DNA of 64,000 bases from Motilibacter rhizosphaerae. Its GTDB lineage: Bacteria; Actinomycetota; Actinomycetes; Motilibacterales; Motilibacteraceae. Under the pieces are notes generated by a model. The model was given only the letters and a program-made list of their open reading frames with translations. It was not told where the DNA came from and searched no databases. The position numbers and the translations under genes were made by a program. Positions 56,631-64,000 of the stretch are shown here, in pieces (position 1 is the stretch's first letter; the number at the start of each line of letters is the position of its first letter). Location: contig NZ_SGXD01000001.1 in the NCBI RefSeq assembly GCF_004216915.1, positions 248,001-312,000 on the forward strand. Reading direction: 5' to 3'.

Positions 56631-58096
56631 GCCCAGAGGAGGCGCTCGGCCGCGTCCCAGTCCGCACTGCTGCCGGCCGGTTCGTAGCGCCGGGTCGCCT
56701 GCGTCTCCAGCAGCAGCCGGCGCAGCGCGGGCAGGTCCCCGCCGACGGCGCCGAGCGCACGTGCCTGCACCAGGACGTTGCCGAGTGCCGCTGCCTCGAC
56801 CGGTCCCGCGACGACCGGCATCCCGCACGCATCCGCAGCGGCCTGGCACAGCAGGGAGTTCTGCGAGCCGCCCCCCACGATGTGCAGCACGTCGACCTCG
56901 CGGTCGGCGAGCGCCTGCACCGTACGCAGCACACGGCGGTACGCGAGGGCGAGGCTGTCGATGATGCAGCGCACGTGCTCGGCCGGCGTCCGAGGCGCAT
57001 CACCCGAGACGGCGAGGGACGCGGCACGGATCCGCGCGGGCATGTCCCCCGGCGGCAGGAACTCCGGCGCATCCGGGTCGACGACCCAGCGCAGCCGCGG
57101 GAGCGCCGCCGCCTCGGCCAGCAGGCTCGCCAGGTCAGGGGCGTGGCCCTCGTTCGTCCAGGTGCGCAGGCACTCCTGCAGCAGCCACAGGCCCATGACG
57201 TTGCGCAGGTAGCGCACGGTCCCGTCGACGCCGAGCTCGTTGGTGACGTTGGCCTCACGGCTGGCTGTCGTCAACACGGGTGCCTCGAGCTCGAGCCCCA
57301 CCAGCGACCACGTGCCGCACGAGACGTACGCCGTCCGCCCGTCCGCCATCGGCACACCGACGACGGCCGAGGCCGTGTCGTGGGAGGCGACTGCGATGAC
57401 CGGGACACCCGCCGGAGCGCCGGTCCCAGCGACCGCGTCCGGCATGACCGCGCCGAGCACGGCGCCGGGCTCGACGAGGTCGGGCAGCAGCGAGCGGCGG
57501 ATGCCCAGCTGGGCGACGAGCTCGTCGTCCCAGGCCCTGCGCGTGACGTCGAGCAGCTGCGTCGTCGACGCGTTGGTCACCTCGGCGACATGCGCGCCGG
57601 ACAGCCACGAAGCGAGCAGGTCCGGGATGAGCAGCAGCTGGTCGGCCGCGGCGAGGGCGGCGCTGCCCTGCGCCGCGACGAGCTGGTAGGCCGTGTTGAA
57701 CGGCAGGAACTGGATCCCGGTCGTCGCGTAGACGCGCTCGGCCCCGACGTCGGCGAGCACCTTCTCGAGCACCCCGTCGGTGCGGGAGTCGCGGTAGTGC
57801 ACGGGGTTCCCGAGCAGCGCGCCGTCTGCGTCGAGCAGCCCGTAGTCCACGGCCCAGGAGTCGATGCCGACGCCGTCGAGCCGACCGGCCGTCCCGGCGG
57901 CGCGGCGGAGTCCCTCCAGCATCCCGCGGTGGATCGCGAGGATGTCCCAGTGCAGGGTCCCGCCGACGCGTACGGGCTCGTTGGCGAAGCGGTGCGCCTC
58001 ATGGAGCTCCAACCGGTCCGCGCCGACGGTGCCGGCCATCACCCGGCCGCTGGAGGCACCGAGGTCGACGGCAGCGACCGTCACGTCCTGTGGCAC
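56627..58096 (-). CDS. rhaB: Rhamnulokinase
   Basis: A 489-residue FGGY-family sugar kinase phosphorylating L-rhamnulose to rhamnulose-1-phosphate. Marks are AVDLGASSGRVMAG (phosphate loop), IDSWAVDYGLLD with the catalytic-type Asp, QFLPFNTAYQLV, ASHDTASAVVGVP, SCGTWSLVG, and the C-terminal VLHIVGGGSQNSLLCQAAADACG. The GTG at 58096 has GAGGA 6 nt upstream; the Val-Pro-Gln-Asp start matches the FGGY N-terminus. It is the last gene of the rha operon, followed by a repeat that overlaps its stop. Confidence 0.94.
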   Translation of the reverse strand: MPQDVTVAAVDLGASSGRVMAGTVGADRLELHEAHRFANEPVRVGGTLHWDILAIHRGMLEGLRRAAGTAGRLDGVGIDSWAVDYGLLDADGALLGNPVHYRDSRTDGVLEKVLADVGAERVYATTGIQFLPFNTAYQLVAAQGSAALAAADQLLLIPDLLASWLSGAHVAEVTNASTTQLLDVTRRAWDDELVAQLGIRRSLLPDLVEPGAVLGAVMPDAVAGTGAPAGVPVIAVASHDTASAVVGVPMADGRTAYVSCGTWSLVGLELEAPVLTTASREANVTNELGVDGTVRYLRNVMGLWLLQECLRTWTNEGHAPDLASLLAEAAALPRLRWVVDPDAPEFLPPGDMPARIRAASLAVSGDAPRTPAEHVRCIIDSLALAYRRVLRTVQALADREVDVLHIVGGGSQNSLLCQAAADACGMPVVAGPVEAAALGNVLVQARALGAVGGDLPALRRLLLETQATRRYEPAGSSADWDAAERLLWA

Positions 58097-58178
58097 AGCA
58101 GGTCCTCGCTCTTCACGCGTCAGGGGAGCCGCCGCACGCGCCACCCGTTCCCAGGCCGGTGGCGCGCTGCGGCGGCGG

Positions 58179-60209
58179 CTAGCGGAGGAACGCGGCAGCG
58201 ACGCCCGCGTCGACGGGGATGTGCAGACCCGTGGTGTGGGTCAGCTCCCCGCCGGTGAGCGCGAAGACCGCGTTCGCCACGTGGTCCGGCAGGACCTCGC
58301 GCTTGAGCAGGGTGCGCTGCGCGTAGAACGCGCCCAGATCCTCCTCGGGGACACCGTAGACAGCGGCGCGCGAGGCGCCCCAGCCCCCGGCGAAGATGCC
58401 CGAGCCGCGGACGACCCCGTCGGGGTTGATCCCGTTGACGCGGATCTGGTGCTCCCCGAGCTCGGCCGCGAGCAGCCGGACCTGGTGCGCCTGGTCGGCC
58501 TTGGCCGCGCCGTACGCGACGTTGTTGGGTCCGGCGAACAGGCTGTTCTTGCTGGAGATGTAGACGATGTCGCCGCCCATCCCCTGCTGCACCATGATGC
58601 GGGCCGACTCCCGGGCCACGAGGAACGAGCCCTTCGCCATCACGTCGTGCTGCAGGTCCCAGTCGCGCTCGGTGGTCTCCAACAGCGGCTTCGAGATCGA
58701 GAGCCCGGCGTTGTTGACGACCAGATCGACTCCGCCGAACGCGAGGACGGTCGCGCGCAGCGCAGCCGCCACCTGCTCGGCGTCGGTGACGTCGGCGACG
58801 ACGGGCACGGCGACGTCCGGGCCGCCGATCTCCTCGGCGACAGCGGCTGCGTTCTCGGCGTTGAGGTCGGCGATGACGACGCAGGCGCCCTCGGCGGCGA
58901 GCCGCTGGGCGACCGCCTTGCCGATGCCCGAGCCGGCGCCCGTGACGAACGCGACCCGGGTGGCGAGCGGCTTCGGCTTGGGCATCCGCTGGAGCTTGGC
59001 CTCCTCCAGCGCCCAGTACTCGATGCGGAACTTCTCGCTCTCCTCGATCGGGGAGTAGCTCGACACCGCCTCGGCGCCGCGCATGACGTTGATGGCGTTG
59101 ACGTAGAACTCGCCGGCCACGCGGGCTGTCTGCTTGTTGGCACCGAAGGAGAACATGCCGACGCCCGGCACGAGCACGATCGCCGGGTCAGCCCCGCGCA
59201 TCGCGGGCGAGTCGGGGGTCGCGTGCCGCTGGTAGTAGGCCGCGTAGTCCGCGCGGTACGCCGCGTGCAGCTCGTGCAGCCGGCCGATGGCGTCCTCGGG
59301 TGAGGTCGTCGGAGGCAGGTCGAGGACCAGCGGGCGCACCTTGGTGCGGAGGAAGTGGTCCGGGCAGCTCGTGCCGAGCGCCGCGAGCCGGGGGTGCTCG
59401 GCGCGCCCCAGGAAGTCCAGCACCACGTCGCTGTCGGTGAAGTGCCCCACCTGCGGGCGGTCCGTCGACGCCAGCCCGCGGATGACCGGCGCCAGTGCGG
59501 CGGCGCGGAGGCGGCGCTCCTGCTCGGGGAGCGGCGCGTACCCCTCGAGGAGGGGGCCGAAGGGCTCCGCCTTGCCGTGCTCCTCCAGGTACGCCGCCGC
59601 CCGCGCGATGATCTCGCGGGAGCGCTGCTCGCACTCCTCGCTCGTGCTGCCCCAGGCGGTGATGCCGTGGCCGCCGAGGATGCAGCCGATCGCCTGTGGG
59701 TGCTGGCGCTGGATCGCCGCGATGTCGAGGCCGAGCTGGAAGCCCGGGCGGCGCCACGGCACCCAGACCACGCTGTCCCCGAAGCACTCCTTGGTCAGTG
59801 CCTCGCCGTCGGCAGCGGTGGCGAGCGCGATGCCGGCGTCGGGGTGGAGGTGGTCGACGTGCGCCGCCTCGACCAGGCCGTGCATGGCCGTGTCGATGCT
59901 CGGGGCCGCACCGCCCTTGCCGAACAGGCAGAAGTCGAAGGCCGCGACCATCTCGTCCTCGCGCTCGACGCCGGGGTAGACGCCGACGAGGGCACGCAGC
60001 CGGTCGAGCCGCAGGACGCTGAGCCCCTTCTCGGTCAGCGTGCCGAGGTCACCGCCGGACCCCTTGACCCACAGCAGCTCCATCGGCTCGCCGGTCACCG
60101 GGTCGCGCTCGCTGCCCTTGGCGGAGGTGTTGCCGCCGGCGTAGTTCGTGTTGCGCGGGTCGGCGCCGAGCCGGTTCGACCGGCCCAGCAGGTCGTCGAC
60201 CGTGCTCAT
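58179..60209 (-). CDS. rhaD: Bifunctional rhamnulose-1-phosphate aldolase/lactaldehyde dehydrogenase
   Basis: A 676-residue fusion. The N-terminal class II aldolase domain (about 1-400) has TNYAGGNTS, VDHLHPDAGIALA with metal His and ILGGHG, cleaving rhamnulose-1-P to DHAP and L-lactaldehyde. The C-terminal short-chain dehydrogenase (about 420-675) has nucleotide motif TGAGSGIGKAVA, NNAG, catalytic S in ISSKNS and YGAAK. It probably oxidises lactaldehyde. ATG 60209 overlaps the rhaI stop by 4 nt. This fused form (RhaD/RhaEW-type) is common in actinomycetes and Rhizobia. Confidence 0.93.
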   Translation of the reverse strand: MSTVDDLLGRSNRLGADPRNTNYAGGNTSAKGSERDPVTGEPMELLWVKGSGGDLGTLTEKGLSVLRLDRLRALVGVYPGVEREDEMVAAFDFCLFGKGGAAPSIDTAMHGLVEAAHVDHLHPDAGIALATAADGEALTKECFGDSVVWVPWRRPGFQLGLDIAAIQRQHPQAIGCILGGHGITAWGSTSEECEQRSREIIARAAAYLEEHGKAEPFGPLLEGYAPLPEQERRLRAAALAPVIRGLASTDRPQVGHFTDSDVVLDFLGRAEHPRLAALGTSCPDHFLRTKVRPLVLDLPPTTSPEDAIGRLHELHAAYRADYAAYYQRHATPDSPAMRGADPAIVLVPGVGMFSFGANKQTARVAGEFYVNAINVMRGAEAVSSYSPIEESEKFRIEYWALEEAKLQRMPKPKPLATRVAFVTGAGSGIGKAVAQRLAAEGACVVIADLNAENAAAVAEEIGGPDVAVPVVADVTDAEQVAAALRATVLAFGGVDLVVNNAGLSISKPLLETTERDWDLQHDVMAKGSFLVARESARIMVQQGMGGDIVYISSKNSLFAGPNNVAYGAAKADQAHQVRLLAAELGEHQIRVNGINPDGVVRGSGIFAGGWGASRAAVYGVPEEDLGAFYAQRTLLKREVLPDHVANAVFALTGGELTHTTGLHIPVDAGVAAAFLR

Positions 60210-61387
60210 GCTCCCCACCCCGCCTGGTGCCCGCCCACGCGCTCGGCGGCGATCCGCTCCTGGTAGCCCGACGCGCGGTACGCCGCGATCGGGTCGCGCT
60301 GCAGCCCCTTCTCCTCGCGCAGGTCGCCGAGGATGCCGCGCACGTCGGTGTTGTACGCGTCCATGAGCAGCCCGTTCGCGCCCAGCACGTCACCGGCGAG
60401 CTGCGCCTGGCGCAGCGCCTCCCTGTCGACGAGGAGCGCCTTCGCCACGGCCTCCTGGACGTTGAGCACCGAGCGGATCTGGCCCTGGACCTTCGGCTCG
60501 ATGTTGTGGCACTGGTCGAGCATGAAGTTCACCCTCGACGACGGCAGGTGCGCGTCGGCCTCGACGATCTCGTGCATGATCCGGAACAGCTGGAACGGGT
60601 CGGCCGCGCCGACCATGAGGTCGTCGTCGGCGTAGAAGCGCGAGTTGAAGTCGAACGCGCCCAGCCGCCCCTGGCGCAGCAGCTGCGCGACGATGAACTC
60701 GATGTTGGTGTTGGGCGCGTGGTGCCCGGTGTCGAGCACGACCGTTGCCCGCTCGCCGAGCGCGAGGCAGTGGAGCAGCGAGGTCCCCCAGTCGGGGATG
60801 TCCATCGCGTAGAAGTACGGCTCGAAGAACTTGTACTCCAGCAGCAACCGGTGGTCCTCGTCCATCGCGGCGTAGATCTGCTGCAGCGAGTCGGCGAGCC
60901 GCTCCTGCCGGTCACGCAGCGAGTCCTGCCCGGGGTAGTTCAGCCCGTCCGGCAGCCAGAGCTTGAGGTCCTTCGACCCCGTGGCGCGCATGACCTCGAT
61001 GCACTGCACGTGGTGCGCGACCGCCTTCGCGCGGATCGCCGGGTCCGCGTTGGTCAGCGACCCCAGCATGTACGCGTCGTCCTGGAAGACGTTCGAGTTG
61101 ATCGCGCCGATCGACACCCCGAGGTCAGCCGCATGGGCAGCGAGCTTGCCGAAGTCGTCCACCAGGTCCCAGGGGATGTGCAGGGACACGCGGGGAGCCG
61201 CGCCGGTGTAGGCGTTGACCTGCGCCGCGTCCGCGAGCTTCTCGTACGGGTCCCGCGGGACACCGGGCTGCGCGAAGACCTTGAACCGCGTACCCGAGTT
61301 GCCGTAGGCCCACGACGGCACCTCGACCGTGAACTCGGCGAGTCCCTCGCGCACCGCGGCGATCGGGTCCCGTGCTGTCGTCGTCAT
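60206..61387 (-). CDS. rhaI: L-rhamnose isomerase
   Basis: A 393-residue TIM-barrel isomerase converting L-rhamnose to L-rhamnulose, of the Pseudomonas stutzeri type rather than the E. coli RhaA. Features: WAYGNSGTRFKVFAQPGVPRDPYEKLADAAQV near the N-terminus (in part), LKLWLPDGLNYPGQDS, LLLEYKFFEPYFYAMDIPDWG with a metal-binding Glu, VVLDTGHHAPNTNIEFIV and FMLDQCHNIEPK. ATG 61387; TGA of rhaM lies 1 nt upstream. Followed by overlap with rhaD. Confidence 0.94.
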   Translation of the reverse strand: MTTTARDPIAAVREGLAEFTVEVPSWAYGNSGTRFKVFAQPGVPRDPYEKLADAAQVNAYTGAAPRVSLHIPWDLVDDFGKLAAHAADLGVSIGAINSNVFQDDAYMLGSLTNADPAIRAKAVAHHVQCIEVMRATGSKDLKLWLPDGLNYPGQDSLRDRQERLADSLQQIYAAMDEDHRLLLEYKFFEPYFYAMDIPDWGTSLLHCLALGERATVVLDTGHHAPNTNIEFIVAQLLRQGRLGAFDFNSRFYADDDLMVGAADPFQLFRIMHEIVEADAHLPSSRVNFMLDQCHNIEPKVQGQIRSVLNVQEAVAKALLVDREALRQAQLAGDVLGANGLLMDAYNTDVRGILGDLREEKGLQRDPIAAYRASGYQERIAAERVGGHQAGWGA

Positions 61388-61388
61388 G

Positions 61389-61757
61389 TCACTCCCCTGC
61401 TCCTGGTCGTGCAGTTGCTGGTCTGCCGGCACGGACCCGCGCCAGCTGCTCCTCGAGGTGGAAGACCTCCTCGAGGGGCTCCTTGCTCGCCGCGCTCTGG
61501 GCGACGAAGAACTCCGCCATGGACTCCTCCCAGCGCCGGCTGGCCTCGGTACGGGCCAGGCTGTCCTGCGCCGCAGCGAAGTCCTCGGCCTCCAGGTAGC
61601 CGACGAGGAGACCGTCCGCCCTCAGGAAGAGCGAGTAGTCCTGCCAGCCGGTCGCTGCGAGGGCCTCGAGCATGTCGGGCCACACGGCGGCGTGCCGCTC
61701 CTTGTACTCCTCCAGCCGGTCTGGCCGGACCTGCAGGGTGAAGCAGACACGCCGCAC
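61389..61757 (-). CDS. rhaM: L-rhamnose mutarotase
   Basis: A 122-residue dimeric ferredoxin-like enzyme that interconverts alpha and beta L-rhamnose anomers. Family motifs are LQVRPDRLEEYKERHAAVWPDML with the catalytic His and the WPDM, then YSLFLRADGLLVGYLEAEDF, and WEESMAEFF. The GTG at 61757 is the first in frame; no strong ribosome site. The stop lies 1 nt from the rhaI start. Its length is somewhat more than the usual 104, due to a tail rich in RAGRPATA. Confidence 0.93.
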   Translation of the reverse strand: MRRVCFTLQVRPDRLEEYKERHAAVWPDMLEALAATGWQDYSLFLRADGLLVGYLEAEDFAAAQDSLARTEASRRWEESMAEFFVAQSAASKEPLEEVFHLEEQLARVRAGRPATARPGAGE

Positions 61758-61781
61758 GTGCGTCTCCCGTGGTTGGCGGTA

Positions 61782-62978
61782 CTAGAACTTGAACTGGTCG
61801 ATGTTCGAGGCCTGGAACACCGTGGGCGGGCCGAGGATGACGACGCCGTCAGCGCCGATCGTGCGGCTGCCGAGCTTGCCGGCCGAGAACGACTCACCCT
61901 GCTTGCCGGTGATGGTGCCGGACGCGAGCGCCGCCCCCGCGTACGCCGCGAGGTAGCCGAGCTGCGCCGGGTCCCAGAGCGCGAACTCCTTGACCGTGCC
62001 GTCCTTGACGAACTGGCGCATCTGGTTCGGGGTGCCGAGGCCGGTCAGCTGGACCTTGCCCTTGTACTTGCTGCCCGACAGGTAGCGCGCGGCCGCAGCG
62101 ATGCCGACCGTGGTGGGCGAGATGATGCCCTTGAGGTCGGGGTAGGACTGCAGCAGTCCCTGGGTCTTCTGGAAGGACGTCTGGTCATCGTCGTTTCCGT
62201 AGGCCACGGTGACGAGCTGCATGCCGGAGTTCTCCGGCTTCTTCAGGTCGGCCTTCATGAGGGCGATCCAGGCGTTCTGGTTGGTCGCGTTGGGCGTCGC
62301 GGACAGGATCGCGATCTTGCCCTTGCCGCCGATCTCGTCCGACATCATCTTGATCTCGACGTCGGCGAGGCCCTGCGGCGTCGCCTGGTTGATGAAGACG
62401 TCGCGGCAGCTGGGCGTGGTGTCGGAGTCGTAGGTCACGATCTTCGCGCCCGCGGACTTGGCCTGCTTGAGCGCGCCGCAGATGGCGTTCGGGTCGTTCG
62501 CGGAGGTGGCGATGACGTTCTCGCCCTGCTGGCTGAGGGTGTTGATGTACGACACCTGCGACGAGGCGCTGGCGTCCGAGGGGCCCGTCTCCTTGTAGGT
62601 GCCCTTGAGCTCGGCGACCGCGGCCTTGCCGCCGCCGTCGGCGACGGTGAAGTACGGGTTGTTGACCTGCTTGGGCAGGAAGGCGATCTTCAGCCCGGTC
62701 TTGTAGTCCGCTGTCGTCCCCCCGGCGGCCGCGCTGCCCGAGGCGTCGCTGCCGGTCGAGGCGGCGGCACTGCTGCCGCCGCTGGACGCGGCGCTGCTGC
62801 CGGTGTCCGTGGACGCGGCAGCCGAGCCGGCCGGTGCCGCGGCGGCACTGCCGCCCGACCCGGACGAGGCGCTGGAGCCCGAGTCCGCGCGCGAGCCGCA
62901 GGCCGAGAGGCCGGCGACGCTGCACGACAGGGCCACGGCGGTGGTGATGACGCGCAGTCTCCTGCGGGAAGCGAGCAT
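61782..62978 (-). CDS. rhaS: Rhamnose ABC transporter substrate-binding lipoprotein
   Basis: A 398-residue binding lipoprotein. Signal and lipobox LSAC (C27), then a 60-residue Ser/Ala/Gly linker (about 28-90), unusually long. The binding fold begins at LKIAFLPKQVNNPYFTVADGGGKAAVAELKG and includes VIATSANDPNAICGAL, VTYDSDT, RDVFINQATPQGLADVEI, GISSPTTVG-like GIISPTTVGIAA and LTGLGTPNQMRQFVK, the RhaS family. The ATG at 62978 has AAGGAGG 8 nt upstream, the strongest ribosome site in the operon. A hairpin precedes it. Confidence 0.94.
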   Translation of the reverse strand: MLASRRRLRVITTAVALSCSVAGLSACGSRADSGSSASSGSGGSAAAAPAGSAAASTDTGSSAASSGGSSAAASTGSDASGSAAAGGTTADYKTGLKIAFLPKQVNNPYFTVADGGGKAAVAELKGTYKETGPSDASASSQVSYINTLSQQGENVIATSANDPNAICGALKQAKSAGAKIVTYDSDTTPSCRDVFINQATPQGLADVEIKMMSDEIGGKGKIAILSATPNATNQNAWIALMKADLKKPENSGMQLVTVAYGNDDDQTSFQKTQGLLQSYPDLKGIISPTTVGIAAAARYLSGSKYKGKVQLTGLGTPNQMRQFVKDGTVKEFALWDPAQLGYLAAYAGAALASGTITGKQGESFSAGKLGSRTIGADGVVILGPPTVFQASNIDQFKF

Positions 62979-63001
62979 GGGGTCGGACCTCCTTGGTCGG
63001 G

Positions 63002-63024
63002 CCGGCCGCCGCCGTGGCGGCCGG
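63002..63024 (-). promoter_or_regulatory. Intercistronic hairpin between permease and rhaS
   Basis: CCGGCCGCC-GCCGT-GGCGGCCGG is a perfect 9-bp stem with a 5-nt loop in the 66-nt spacer. Such hairpins protect mRNA 3' ends and allow more binding protein than permease. Confidence 0.55.
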
Positions 63025-63044
63025 GGTGCACGGGGACGAGCTGG

Positions 63045-64000
63045 TCAGGCGGGGTTCGCGCTGCTGGCCGGCGTGACCGGGTTGGCCCCCGCCCTCCGCG
63101 AGCGCTGGGCCGTCGTGCTCCGCAGCCAGGCGGCGGCGTTGGGCAGCAGGACGGAGACGATGAGCAGCCCTCCTGTGACCACCGTCAGCGCGTCGGCGGA
63201 GACGTTGTCGAGCTGCAGGGCGTTGCGCAGCGTCCCGAGGAGCAGGACCCCGGCGACGACGCCGAGCAGCCCACCCCTGCCGCCGAAGATCGAGACGCCG
63301 CCGAGCAGGACGCCGGCGACGACCTGGAGCTCGAGGCCGTTGCCGTTGTCGGCGCGGGCGCTGGCGTAGCGGAAGGTCCAGAAGACCCCGGCCACCCCGG
63401 AGACGGCGCCGATCACGACGTACAGCCACATCTTCGTCCGGGCGACGTCGATGCCCGCGAAGGTCGCGGCGTCGGTGCTGTTGCCCATGGCGTACAGCGC
63501 ACGCCCGACCGGCGTCGCGTGGAGCACGAGGGCGAACACCAGCACGAGCGCGAGGAGCGGGAGCACCACCCACGGGATGCGGGTGCCGGGCAGGAAGCCC
63601 ACGGCCCCGTCCGTCCAGCCGGTCGGGAAGTCGGCGACGGCGCGGTCCCCGAGCACGACGAACGCGAGCCCGCGGTAGAGCGCCAGCGTCCCGATCGTCA
63701 CGGCGAGGGACGGGAGGCCGAAGCGGGTGACGAAGACCCCGTTGACGGCCCCGAGCAGCGCGCCGAGCAGGACGCAGAGCACCACGATGAGGGTCAGGGG
63801 CAGCGTCGTGTCCGCCCACATCTTGCCGGCGGCCGCGCTGACGAGACCGAGCGTGCTGGCGACCGAGAGGTCGATCTCGCCGGTGATGACGACGAGCGTC
63901 ATCGGCAGGGCGATCAGCGCGATCGGGACCAGGTCGAGCAGCAGGAAGCCCCAGTTCCGCTGGCTGGCGAAGCTGTCCACGCTGCCCGAGGCGACGGCGA
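63045..64000 (-). CDS. Rhamnose ABC transporter permease, 5' end outside window
   Basis: Sugar permease of the BPD_transp_2 type (RbsC-like; RhaP or RhaQ). At least 318 residues are visible; the frame is open to the window edge and a normal start with first helix lies beyond. Eight or more helices are seen, with ITGEIDLSVASTLGLV near the start (EIDLSVAS family motif), FVTRFGLPSLAVTIGTLALYRGLA, GNSTDAATFAGIDVARTK (conserved coupling loop), and GVLLGGVSIFGGRGGLLG. It imports rhamnose with RhaS and an ATPase presumably encoded beyond the window. Ending rich in Ala/Asn/Ser. P or Q cannot be told apart here. Confidence 0.9.
   Translation of the reverse strand, partial: AVASGSVDSFASQRNWGFLLLDLVPIALIALPMTLVVITGEIDLSVASTLGLVSAAAGKMWADTTLPLTLIVVLCVLLGALLGAVNGVFVTRFGLPSLAVTIGTLALYRGLAFVVLGDRAVADFPTGWTDGAVGFLPGTRIPWVVLPLLALVLVFALVLHATPVGRALYAMGNSTDAATFAGIDVARTKMWLYVVIGAVSGVAGVFWTFRYASARADNGNGLELQVVAGVLLGGVSIFGGRGGLLGVVAGVLLLGTLRNALQLDNVSADALTVVTGGLLIVSVLLPNAAAWLRSTTAQRSRRAGANPVTPASSANPA

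Overview
The window is very GC-rich (roughly 70 to 75 percent by eye). It has frequent GTG starts and many 1-4 nt or longer gene overlaps, and carries Pat, DUF222/HNH, MMPL, kdpFABC-kdpDE and lipoprotein-rich ABC genes. This points to a free-living actinomycete (Actinobacteria); the genus cannot be fixed from the sequence alone. I see no phage, insertion sequence, CRISPR array or rRNA. One tRNA gene, tRNA-Gly(CCC), is present.

Layout. 0-7.7 kb: a 5'-truncated GH15 glycosidase, an aromatic aminotransferase (pat) overlapping a nitrilase-family amidase, an orphan xylose/multiple-sugar-type binding lipoprotein, a thioredoxin-NHL protein and two small membrane proteins. 7.8-16.5 kb: a dense signalling block with a 1113-residue kinase-receiver-SpoIIE phosphatase-ATPase hybrid, a glycerophosphodiesterase, an OmpR-type regulator, a lone CheY-like receiver and two translationally coupled sensor kinases. 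16.6-20.0 kb: a tetR-mmpL efflux operon with a palindromic operator candidate. 20.0-27.4 kb: a TRIC-type channel, the tRNA, an ABC permease coupled to an unusual hydrolase-ABC ATPase fusion, a rhodanese, a DUF3291 protein, a PPOX protein and a PrsW protease. 27.4-30.6 kb: a three-gene ABC-2 exporter operon ending in a DUF1992 gene. 30.6-33 kb: a secreted collagen-like/Hcp-like protein and a DUF222-HNH endonuclease. 33.2-39.2 kb: a luciferase-like oxidoreductase, a marR-MFS efflux operon with tandem palindromes at its start, a PAS-GAF-SpoIIE phosphatase and an acetyltransferase. 39.2-43.7 kb: a cytosolic subtilase, a small partner gene and a divergent TPR-CHAT protease. 43.9-51.8 kb: a complete kdp potassium-pump operon with a leading micropeptide and four helically phased boxes upstream. 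52-56.6 kb: a secreted subtilase with a tryptophan-every-fifth-residue tail, and a GGDEF-EAL protein. 56.6-64 kb: an L-rhamnose uptake and catabolism operon (permease fragment, rhaS, rhaM, rhaI, rhaD, rhaB) running off the right edge.

How the genes work together. The rhamnose operon is self-consistent: import, mutarotation, isomerisation, phosphorylation, then aldol cleavage with a fused lactaldehyde dehydrogenase. The kdp genes form a complete sensor-to-pump circuit. Several blocks place a regulator with the exporter it probably controls.

Most noteworthy are: (1) a family of palindromic intergenic repeats around GTGATCATGCA, four of which lie 19-31 nt after stop codons; (2) the W-x4 pentapeptide tail of the secreted subtilase; (3) the extracellular-hydrolase/ABC-ATPase fusion; (4) the collagen-Hcp secreted protein; (5) the TPR-CHAT/subtilase divergent protease pair; and (6) the kdp leader micropeptide and its putative KdpE boxes.
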